Under the pieces are notes generated by a model. That model saw only the letters and a program-made list of their open reading frames with translations. It ran no database searches and was not told where the DNA came from. Shown here piece after piece: positions 1 to 5,907 of a stretch of 9,503 nt of DNA (position 1 is the stretch's first letter; every line of letters begins with the position of its first letter). Position numbers and translations under genes: made by a program. This DNA is from Bacteroidales bacterium GP4 (GTDB lineage: Bacteria; Bacteroidota; Bacteroidia; Bacteroidales; Muribaculaceae). The DNA lies in contig DAAL01000191.1 in NCBI GenBank assembly GCA_001701065.1, forward strand, positions 1 to 9,503, written 5' to 3'.

Positions 1-38
1 GCGGCGAATCCCCATTGCTTGATATTTTGTAATGTCAT
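1..38 (-). CDS. 5' fragment of an unidentified leftward gene
   Basis: An ATG at 38-36 on the minus strand opens a frame that stays open to the window edge and reads MTLQNIKQWGFA. Only 12 complete codons are visible, so no family can be named. The support is contextual. An exact TAACTTTG box lies 25 bp upstream of the ATG, about the same spacing as the boxes in front of the barrel gene at 3339 and the LysM gene at 9426. The preceding leftward gene is also closed by a strong terminator, so a new transcription unit is expected here. The protein could equally start further left, in which case this would be leader sequence. Confidence 0.35.
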   Translation of the reverse strand, partial: MTLQNIKQWGFA

Positions 39-63
39 ACTGCTTGGTTTTATCGTTATGTCA

Positions 64-71
64 CAAAGTTA
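64..71 (-). promoter_or_regulatory. Bacteroidetes-type -7 box (TAACTTTG) for the left-edge gene
   Basis: The minus strand reads TAACTTTG, an exact match to the Bacteroidetes -7 consensus TAnnTTTG. It sits 25 bp upstream of the ATG at 38, leaving room for a leader of roughly 20 bases. No convincing TTTG -33 element is present 19-21 bp upstream, so the call rests on the -7 box and its position. Confidence 0.45.
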
Positions 72-150
72 AGACTTTTATCCGTAAATCCTGCTCCTTA
101 ATAATATAAAAATGAGTATATTTTGTAGATTGACGAAACGTGACCCACAT

Positions 151-208
151 AAAAAACATCGAAGATGTCTCCTGATTGTATCATCACAATCACGGAACAT
201 CTCCGATG
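151..208 (-). terminator. Rho-independent terminator of the C10 protease gene
   Basis: On the minus strand a long hairpin is followed by six T residues (156-151). The outer arms are 197-208 and 157-168: twelve positions that all pair on this strand, counting one G-U wobble. The inner arms are GATTGT (174-179) and ACAATC (186-191) with a six-base loop. The hairpin starts 64 bp past the stop codon at 273. The wobble position would be an A-C mismatch on the plus strand, so the element favours leftward transcription, although a shorter T-rich stretch to the right (211-217) could give weak activity the other way. Confidence 0.85.
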
Positions 209-272
209 CTCATTTTTCATTCACCGCATAATGTGGTGTTAACTACGAAATCATCGTCTTATGACGATTTCC

Positions 273-2834
273 TTACTTTATCGTAATCTTACGTGTATTT
301 CCATTACCGAAGCGCAAGACATAAATACCGGTCGGTAAATTATTGCGAAGATCATTTAGGCATTTCCCTTTTGATATACATATTCCCGATAGATTATAGA
401 CGTAGCATGGCATATTGGATATATCTTCTTTTGATATTTCCACATCGTCTATACCGGAGAAATCAATTTCTAATATATTGGAGAAATCCTTCCATCCCTC
501 AGATTTTTCATATGCTGCTTTGCTCCCTTTAGGTACATATAACGTGCTTAAATCATATATAAGGTCATCAAATACGCCCTCCCCCATAACAGGAGGAATA
601 AAATTGGGGGAATAAATTGATTCAATTTCATTGCAATATCCAAAAGCAGAATTACCAATAGATTTTAGTAAATCGTTGAGATATAGTTTTTTGATGCCAC
701 AATCCAAGAATGCATTTGATTCGATTATTTCTAATCCATCATTAAAAGATATCTCCTCTAAACCTGATTCTCGAAAGCTTTGGCTCTTTATTGTTTTAGT
801 ATTGATTGGTAGAGATATTTGTTTTAGCTCTCCTGCTTTATAAAAGGCACCGGTCTTAGTTTCATATTTATCTATTACAACCTCTGGAATTTCTTCTTCT
901 GAAACAATAGTCTCAGAGAGATCAAGAGTTCTTAATAACGGCATATTGTTTCGAATGTAATAAAAATCGTTTCTATCAATGTTTCCTGTGAGTTTTAAAT
1001 TTACAATTGGGGTGGGATCCTCAATGCATAATTGATTTAATGTGCCGGGAATTTCTACATGATACGTTTTACTTAACTCTTGACTTTGATCAAAAGCCCT
1101 AACGTTAATATCTAATTCGGCTTGTCCAACATATATGTCATAGTAGGATCCATCGTCGTCTTTAAATCGATTATCGAGATTTACATTTTCTATATATTTG
1201 ACATCTTGTATAGGAGTAAATTTTATAGATATACGTTCTCCATATAGGACTTTGGATGGATTAGATAATATGTCTGAAACGTATACATCAACCTTTACTC
1301 GCGAATCCACATCATAATTTATTACAGAGTATTGAGGGGTATAATATTTTACGGGCAAATGGTTCCTTCCTGCAAAACTTGACTGGTAGAAATAAGGACC
1401 ATCACTACATGATACCGTTTTTTCCCATTTTTCATTGTCCTTAGTCCGATACATTATTGTAATTATATCATCTTGTCCAATTTGGGAGTTTTTTATTACG
1501 CAGTCTTTAAATATAAATTGTTGTGCATCATTAATTGTAACTTCTTGTGTGGATATTATCTCCTTTATTGATTCCTCTCCATTTAGTAAGGCTACTGCAA
1601 TTTCTCCATTAAATTCTTGATCAATAGATCCTATTCTTGTAGCGTATATATTAAAAGGATTACCGTTTGAGAAGTCTGAGACATTTGAACTTAAACCATT
1701 TTCGTGAGGATATGTGTAGAATGTTATTGGAGAAGGTTGAAATTTTGTATTTGTTGGTTTTATATTGGTTATTATTTCTAATCCATTATTGAAAGAATAA
1801 GAATTAAAGGGACTTAAATCATCAAAGTAAAAATATCCATTGTAAGAGCCATTCCATCCCCAATTGATATGAATCATATTATTATCATCGTATCCATCAC
1901 AGACAAAAATATGTCCGGCAATTCCGTTATTTCCGCTGATTAAAAAGGGACGATTATTATCAATTTCATTATGAATAATATCTGTCCATTCTTGAGATGT
2001 GAATTTATTAAGTGTCAAATACTCGGAATATATAGAATATCCAAGAAATCTTGATAAGGCAGGTGATACGTATAGTGCATTAGAAGCGCTGCTTGATGGA
2101 GTATACATCATATTTACAGAGATACCACAGGCATACATGAGTTTTGCTACTGCTTCCTTTTCTTGTTCTGTAGATTCGGTTGAATAATCCATCAACATAT
2201 TATTCCAATCAAAAGATGTTTCAAAATTATAAGATAAATTTGTTCCATCGTATGATACATAAGAATTGGACCCTACTCCTTTTGGAGGCCAATTATGATA
2301 TTTCATAATGATCGCCATAGCGGTTGCGACACAGCCGGTTGACGCATGATGACCGTTAATCACAGGAGTGAGCGCATTGTAGGGTGCGTCTTGTCCCCAA
2401 TTGGCGGTTTCGAGGAGGACTTCGTTTGCGGCACGTGAGGCGGTTGTTTGAGTCCATGACGGGTCGGTCGGAGCCGAAGATGGGAGAGTTGCTATCTGAT
2501 TGGTGTATTCGCCAAGGAGCCAGGATAGTTGCGGCGGAATATTGTCGGCATCGAAGTGTCCTTTGTCGGCATATCCTAGAATTTTGCGTGCGCGGTCATC
2601 TCCGCTCACGATTACAAAGCCTTTATCGTCATCGGCATTAAAGACGTAATAAGGCTGATTGTCTGTGGTTGCCGTTCCCGGTTTTCCGGGAGCTGATCTC
2701 ATGGGAGCTTTTAAGCCAAATTCACCTACCATAAACTTTTCCGCCACAGCAATAGCTTCCTTTTCGGAAATCTGACGGGCGTAACTTGCCGACATTGTGG
2801 CAAGGAGAAGTAATAGAGCAAAACCCTTCTTCAT
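273..2834 (-). CDS. Secreted C10 (streptopain-like) cysteine protease with BspA-type leucine-rich repeats and C-terminal sorting tail
   Basis: This 853-residue protein probably cleaves proteins outside the cell. A signal peptide (1-19, cleavage after SYA) is followed by a Spi/propeptide-like segment (about 20-125) that in C10 enzymes keeps the protease inactive. The catalytic domain (about 140-358) has the streptopain signatures: nucleophile C168 in TGCVATAMAIIMKYH, H308 in GHIFVCDGY, and N324/W325/W327 in HINWGWNG. Residues 360-600 match no family I recognise. Residues about 603-790 carry BspA/LRR_5-like repeats (for example LRTLDLSE and LEIIESNAF). The end (about 795-853, YNLSG and GIYVLRFGNGNTRKITIK) looks like a Por/T9SS type A sorting tail. 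The first ATG after the upstream hairpin is used; no clear Shine-Dalgarno is seen. The gene is monocistronic, ending at the 151-208 terminator. Codons for about residues 1-170 are clearly GC-richer than the rest. Family assignment is firm; substrate and export route are inferred. Confidence 0.92.
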   Translation of the reverse strand: MKKGFALLLLLATMSASYARQISEKEAIAVAEKFMVGEFGLKAPMRSAPGKPGTATTDNQPYYVFNADDDKGFVIVSGDDRARKILGYADKGHFDADNIPPQLSWLLGEYTNQIATLPSSAPTDPSWTQTTASRAANEVLLETANWGQDAPYNALTPVINGHHASTGCVATAMAIIMKYHNWPPKGVGSNSYVSYDGTNLSYNFETSFDWNNMLMDYSTESTEQEKEAVAKLMYACGISVNMMYTPSSSASNALYVSPALSRFLGYSIYSEYLTLNKFTSQEWTDIIHNEIDNNRPFLISGNNGIAGHIFVCDGYDDNNMIHINWGWNGSYNGYFYFDDLSPFNSYSFNNGLEIITNIKPTNTKFQPSPITFYTYPHENGLSSNVSDFSNGNPFNIYATRIGSIDQEFNGEIAVALLNGEESIKEIISTQEVTINDAQQFIFKDCVIKNSQIGQDDIITIMYRTKDNEKWEKTVSCSDGPYFYQSSFAGRNHLPVKYYTPQYSVINYDVDSRVKVDVYVSDILSNPSKVLYGERISIKFTPIQDVKYIENVNLDNRFKDDDGSYYDIYVGQAELDINVRAFDQSQELSKTYHVEIPGTLNQLCIEDPTPIVNLKLTGNIDRNDFYYIRNNMPLLRTLDLSETIVSEEEIPEVVIDKYETKTGAFYKAGELKQISLPINTKTIKSQSFRESGLEEISFNDGLEIIESNAFLDCGIKKLYLNDLLKSIGNSAFGYCNEIESIYSPNFIPPVMGEGVFDDLIYDLSTLYVPKGSKAAYEKSEGWKDFSNILEIDFSGIDDVEISKEDISNMPCYVYNLSGICISKGKCLNDLRNNLPTGIYVLRFGNGNTRKITIK

Positions 2835-2847
2835 AATAATTACTAAG

Positions 2848-2872
2848 AGCCTAATCCGTCCCGCCTTAGGCT
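2848..2872 (-). promoter_or_regulatory. Small hairpin just upstream of the C10 protease start codon
   Basis: A perfect 7-bp inverted repeat, AGCCTAA (2848-2854) and TTAGGCT (2866-2872) with an 11-base loop, ends 14 bases before the ATG at 2834. In the messenger it could limit ribosome access or act as a binding site. The pairing is seen directly; a regulatory role is inference. Confidence 0.35.
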
Positions 2873-2886
2873 GCTATTTTAAGGTT

Positions 2887-3003
2887 AAAAAAGAAGCGTG
2901 GAACGATGTTCAGTTTATCATCATTGAGGCATCGCCAAACGCCTTAGTCTACAATAAACAGTCCACTCCCACGCCATGTCGATATTTCGACTCCCGCGTC
3001 GGG
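2887..3003 (-). ncRNA. Candidate structured RNA (small RNA or attenuator leader) ahead of the C10 protease gene
   Basis: On the minus strand this stretch folds into three successive hairpins. The first is CCCG/CGGG (2993-3003). The second is GTCGA/TCGAC (2978-2991). The third is a long nested one: 9 bp including two G-U pairs between 2967-2975 and 2895-2903, then ATAAAC/GTTTAT (2954-2959 with 2913-2918), then GCCT/AGGC (2941-2944 with 2927-2930). The outer stem runs directly into TTCTTTTTT (2895-2887), as in an intrinsic terminator. By hand count GC is about 54% over 2941-3030 against about 32% over 3121-3180. The 5' end is unknown; a weak TATCATTG box at 3081-3074 would start a transcript near 3067 and give an RNA of about 180 bases. 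No tRNA, tmRNA, SRP or RNase P signature is visible; a 6S-like RNA is possible but unproven. Because it lies 52 bp upstream of the protease ATG on the same strand, conditional read-through is an alternative to a free small RNA. Confidence 0.45.
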
Positions 3004-3162
3004 GAATGGAAACGACACGCATGAGCGTCCTTTGACTGCTTTATTCCATGGAGATAAAATTTTGGCGAATTTTCAATGATAGGATAAAGCATGAAACGCT
3101 TCATAAAAATTATGTAAACAGCCCAACTCTATGGACTTAATGTAAAAGTAGGGATAAATTTT

Positions 3163-3205
3163 AACTCCACAAAATCAAAATTAATAAAATTTGTGATATG
3201 GAGTT
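3163..3205. repeat. Bulged inverted repeat in the AT-rich intergenic region
   Basis: AACTCC (3163-3168) pairs with GGAGTT (3200-3205) and ACAAA (3169-3173) with TTTGT (3190-3194), with a five-base bulge at 3195-3199. A further pair, AGCCCAA (3120-3126) and TTGGGCT (3228-3234), encloses it. It could be an operator or an RNA fold between the divergent protease and barrel genes. Apart from these dyads and the promoters near 3273-3321, I see nothing in the AT-rich stretch 3060-3338. Confidence 0.3.
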
Positions 3206-3288
3206 GCATTTTTGTCTGAGGTTTAGATTGGGCTTTCCTTGAATTTGTTGACTCCTTTTGTAGCTTTATCAATATTTTTGAATGGGAT

Positions 3289-3321
3289 GTTGCGGTGTTA
3301 GGGATTTTTTCCTTAACTTTG
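3289..3321 (+). promoter_or_regulatory. Promoter of the barrel-GH5 operon
   Basis: GTTG (3289-3292), a 21-bp spacer and an exact TAACTTTG (3314-3321) fit the Bacteroidetes TTTG-N19-21-TAnnTTTG pattern. The -7 box ends 17 bp before the ATG at 3339, giving a very short leader. A second box, TATTTTTG (3273-3280), with GTTG (3247-3250) 22 bp upstream, may be an additional weaker promoter. The 3314 box decides the start codon of the gene, because the earlier in-frame ATG at 3282 lies upstream of it. Confidence 0.6.
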
Positions 3322-3338
3322 ACAAAAAATTAGAGTAT

Positions 3339-3956
3339 ATGAGAAAAATTGTATTGTCACTTATGGCTGTTGTTGCCTTGGTGTGTTCTATAGGGGCTTC
3401 GGCTCAATTCCGTTACGGCCCTATGATAGGTGTTGACATTACTAATCTTAAGTTCCGTCAGCCGCTTATTTCGGTCGACCAAAGTGTGGGCTTTTCAGCC
3501 GGTTTGGTTACCGAATTGATGTTTCCCGGCATAGGTTTCGGTATTAACTCCGGTATTTACTACGAGCAGCGCGGAGCCACTCTCAATCTTGGAGAGAAAT
3601 ACATATGGTCATCGCAAGGCTACGGCAAGGAACGCAGTTATCTGCACTATATCGAGATTCCTGTGCATCTGCGTTTTAAGTGGACCCGCATGAACGGATT
3701 CGAGGACACATTGGCTCCGTTCGTATATGGCGGTCCGTCGTTCAGCATTCTTGCCGGTCACAGTGACATCAAGGCTCTAAAATATGCCGGCGGCGAAATG
3801 GGACTTACCGTGGGTCTTGGTGTGGAAATCAAGCGTAACTGGCAGCTCTCGGGAAGCTATACATGGGGTATGGTCTACGCCGAAAAGACAAAGCTGCTTG
3901 ATGACTTCAGCGCCAAGAACCGCACTTGGGACATCCGGCTCAGTTACCTCTTCTGA
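3339..3956 (+). CDS. PorT-family outer-membrane beta-barrel protein (OMP_b-brl_2 type)
   Basis: This 205-residue protein is a probable small outer-membrane barrel of unknown role. A signal peptide (1-22, GASA before QFRYG) is followed by alternating hydrophobic/polar strands typical of the family and a C-terminal aromatic end (DIRLSYLF), as outer-membrane barrels often have. Landmarks are EQRG (76-79), YIEIP (104-108) and YGGPSFSILAG (130-140). The same landmarks occur in the second barrel encoded at 6941-7633, so the two are distant paralogues. The ATG at 3339 is preferred over the in-frame ATG at 3282 because it begins a clean signal peptide and lies just after the -7 box. The gene is 11 bp upstream of the GH5 gene and is probably cotranscribed with it, so the barrel might help display, export or use the products of the glucanase; that link is inference. 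It is not the true PorT secretion component as far as I can tell. Confidence 0.85.
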   Translation: MRKIVLSLMAVVALVCSIGASAQFRYGPMIGVDITNLKFRQPLISVDQSVGFSAGLVTELMFPGIGFGINSGIYYEQRGATLNLGEKYIWSSQGYGKERSYLHYIEIPVHLRFKWTRMNGFEDTLAPFVYGGPSFSILAGHSDIKALKYAGGEMGLTVGLGVEIKRNWQLSGSYTWGMVYAEKTKLLDDFSAKNRTWDIRLSYLF

Positions 3957-3967
3957 TATTAATTTGT

Positions 3968-5377
3968 ATGAATAGGATTATATCTCCGCTCTTTAATGTG
4001 GAATTGAAAGGATTGAGATGCTTTGTTTCAATCCTTCTGCTATTTAATGGGATAGTGTTTGCCAATGCACGTGATTTTGAGACGGCAAAGGAAGCTGTAG
4101 CCAACATGAAAGTGGGTTGGAATCTTGGCAATACTCTTGAGTCCAATTCGGGTGACTCGCTTAACATGTGGATTGAGCACTGGACAGAACGAAAACCTTC
4201 CGACTATGAAGTGTCATGGGGACAGCCTGTAACTAAACCGGAACTTATGAAGATGTTTAAGGACGCAGGATTTAATGCGGTCCGCGTTCCGGTCACCTGG
4301 TATCCTCACATGGAGGCGAAATTCAATTTCTCATCATGGGAAAACAGCATATGGAATCCTTCGCAGGACGATTTAGGCACAAAGATCGATGCTCAATGGA
4401 TGCAACGTGTGCATGAAGTGGTGGACTATGTGATAAATCAGGGCATGTACTGCATCCTGAATGTCCATCATGACACAGGCGCGTCCAACACCGCATGGCT
4501 GATAGCCGACGAGGGTGTCTATGAGAAGCAGCGCGCACGCTTTGAAGAGGTGTGGCGGCAGATAGCCGAGGAATTTAAGGACTATGACGAGCATCTTCTT
4601 TTCGAAGGCTACAATGAGATGCTCGACATTAAACGCTCATGGTGTTTCGCCTCCTTTAATACTCCCGGAAGCTACGATAAAAACATAGCCGCATCAGCTT
4701 ACAGCAGCATAAATAAGTATGCTCAAAGTTTCGTCAACGCAGTAAGGGCGACCGGGGGCAACAACAGCACCCGCAACCTTGTGGTGTGTACCTACGGGGC
4801 ATGTGACGGAAGCGGCGACTGGAACTCTCATCTTTCTGACCCCTTGAAGGAAATGAAGGTCCCTGAAGATGTCACTGACGGACACATAATATTTGAAGTC
4901 CATTCTTATCCCAACGTTAAAAGTCTCTCCCAAGGAAAGGCTGCGGTGGATAATCTTATAAGGGGATGGAAATCCCATCTACTCCCGAAAGGAGCGCCAA
5001 TGATTGTGGGCGAATGGGGCATCACACTTGAAAATAATGCCAAAGACCGAAGCGCATTGTACCGTTATTTTGTCGAAAAGACTAAGGCGAACGGAATAGC
5101 GGCGTTCCACTGGATGGGGCTTTCCGACGGCGAATCACGCAGCGCGCCTGAATTTAACGAGCCTGATCTTGTGGATGCCATAATCAAAGGGTATTACGGG
5201 GAGGACGGCTATGTTGCCGGAGTTCCTTCTATCTCCGTCGATAATGGGATGGAGCTTGTGGATGTATATTCACTGAGCGGAATTGTCCTTTACCGTGGTG
5301 TTGCCCGGAGTGAGGTTAAGAATATTCTTGACCCCGGAGTATACATTATTGGCGGTAAGATAATGTACATAAGATAG
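3968..5377 (+). CDS. Secreted glycoside hydrolase family 5 enzyme (endo-beta-glucanase type)
   Basis: This 469-residue enzyme probably cleaves internal beta-linkages of cellulose-like glucans, xyloglucan or a similar polysaccharide. A signal peptide (about 1-34, cleavage after FANA) precedes a (beta/alpha)8 GH5 domain (about 35-410). Family marks are GWNLGNTLES (50-59), R106 in FNAVRVPVTW, NVHHD (165-169), acid/base E217 in FEGYNEM, H312/Y314 in FEVHSYPN, nucleophile E349 in IVGEWG and W382 in FHWMG. NLGNTL together with SFVNAVRATGGNN suggests subfamily GH5_4, but subfamily and substrate are not certain. The Pro that usually follows NE is Met here. The last ~50 residues (VYSLSG and DPGVYIIGG) resemble a short Por/T9SS sorting tail like that of the C10 protease. 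The ATG at 3968 is chosen because it lies just after the barrel stop; the earlier ATG at 3926 lies inside the barrel gene and would add residues ahead of the signal peptide. Confidence 0.92.
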   Translation: MNRIISPLFNVELKGLRCFVSILLLFNGIVFANARDFETAKEAVANMKVGWNLGNTLESNSGDSLNMWIEHWTERKPSDYEVSWGQPVTKPELMKMFKDAGFNAVRVPVTWYPHMEAKFNFSSWENSIWNPSQDDLGTKIDAQWMQRVHEVVDYVINQGMYCILNVHHDTGASNTAWLIADEGVYEKQRARFEEVWRQIAEEFKDYDEHLLFEGYNEMLDIKRSWCFASFNTPGSYDKNIAASAYSSINKYAQSFVNAVRATGGNNSTRNLVVCTYGACDGSGDWNSHLSDPLKEMKVPEDVTDGHIIFEVHSYPNVKSLSQGKAAVDNLIRGWKSHLLPKGAPMIVGEWGITLENNAKDRSALYRYFVEKTKANGIAAFHWMGLSDGESRSAPEFNEPDLVDAIIKGYYGEDGYVAGVPSISVDNGMELVDVYSLSGIVLYRGVARSEVKNILDPGVYIIGGKIMYIR

Positions 5378-5382
5378 CCTGA

Positions 5383-5838
5383 CTACGAATCAAGCATAGC
5401 GTCATAGCAGGGCACCTCTTCGAGAAATCGATAGGTGCCTTGTTCGTATAGTATCTCGCAGCAATAGTGATGCAGTCCGTTGGACACGATGAGATAACGT
5501 GTGTGCAATACCATGTTGTACCGCACTATCTGGTCAAACACATTCTGGGTGATATTGACTGAGGGAGCTTTGTACTCCACAATTGCCACAGGCGATGCGC
5601 TTCGGTTGAAAACCACGGTGTCGCAACGGCGACGTGTGCCGTTGAGCGTAAGCCCTATCTCATTAGCCAAGAGCGATGCCGGAACCATCTTTTCATGGAT
5701 AAGGAATTGGACGAAATGCTGCCGCACCCATTCTTCGGGAGTAAGAGCCACGTATTTCTGACGGATAGGGTCATAAATCTTCATGCCTGACGGGCTTTGA
5801 CAGAGTTTTGCTTCGATGGGGGGCAAGTTAAGTCGCAT
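5383..5838 (-). CDS. Orphan HsdR N-terminal-like PD-(D/E)XK domain protein
   Basis: The protein has 151 residues and resembles only the N-terminal nuclease domain of type I restriction R subunits (HSDR_N family). Visible motifs are an N-terminal acidic helix TPEEWVRQHF (33-42, E36/E37), D73 in RRRCDTVVF, E88-x-K90 in IVEYKAP and Q103-x3-Y107 in FDQIVRYN, the last matching the QxxxY motif of RecB/HsdR-type nucleases. The helicase motor of a full R subunit (about 1000 residues) is absent, and no HsdM or HsdS gene is near, so this is not a complete restriction system. It diverges from holA across 61 bp and meets the GH5 gene tail to tail with a 5-bp gap. From memory, small HSDR_N proteins often sit beside holA in Bacteroidetes, which would suggest a DNA-maintenance role; that is background knowledge, not visible here. 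Activity and substrate are unknown. Confidence 0.8.
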   Translation of the reverse strand: MRLNLPPIEAKLCQSPSGMKIYDPIRQKYVALTPEEWVRQHFVQFLIHEKMVPASLLANEIGLTLNGTRRRCDTVVFNRSASPVAIVEYKAPSVNITQNVFDQIVRYNMVLHTRYLIVSNGLHHYCCEILYEQGTYRFLEEVPCYDAMLDS

Positions 5839-5851
5839 AGGGCGTTTTTTA

Positions 5852-5883
5852 TTTGGGGAAGCATGAAAATTTCTGTAAATTTA
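5852..5883 (+). promoter_or_regulatory. Promoter of holA, right-facing half of a symmetric divergent promoter
   Basis: TTTG (5852-5855), a 20-bp spacer and TAAATTTA (5876-5883) match the TTTG-N19-21-TAnnTTTG pattern except for the last base of the -7 box. The box ends 16 bp before the holA ATG at 5900, so the leader would be only about ten bases. Confidence 0.55.
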
Positions 5884-5907
5884 CAAAAAATATTCTTCTA
5901 TGGCAAC
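5876..5907 (-). promoter_or_regulatory. Promoter of the HsdR-N-like gene, left-facing half sharing the same -7 box
   Basis: The -7 box TAAATTTA is its own reverse complement and lies at the centre of a 12-bp perfect palindrome, TGTAAATTTACA (5874-5885). Reading leftward, GTTG (5907-5904, inside the first codons of holA) precedes it by exactly 20 bp. The gene start at 5838 would then have a leader of about 30 bases. The geometry is seen directly; promoter activity is inferred. Confidence 0.45.

Noticed and set aside
2985..3003. tRNA T-loop-like string TTTCGACTCCCG in the intergenic region
   Set aside because: No acceptor stem, D-arm or anticodon arm can be formed around it, so it is not a tRNA or tmRNA end.
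2797..3024. Plus-strand open frame of 75 codons spanning the protease start and the upstream region
   Set aside because: It starts inside the protease signal-peptide codons on the other strand, has no recognisable domain, and most of it lies over the predicted minus-strand RNA structure.
3282..3338. N-terminal extension of the barrel protein from an earlier ATG
   Set aside because: The earlier ATG lies upstream of the strong TAACTTTG box and would put 19 polar residues ahead of a clean signal peptide.
3926..3967. N-terminal extension of the GH5 enzyme from an ATG within the barrel gene
   Set aside because: It overlaps the end of the barrel coding region in another frame; the ATG at 3968 is well spaced behind the barrel stop and begins a reasonable signal peptide.
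5383..5838. A type I restriction-modification system
   Set aside because: Only an N-terminal nuclease-like domain is present; there is no helicase part, methylase or specificity gene in the window.
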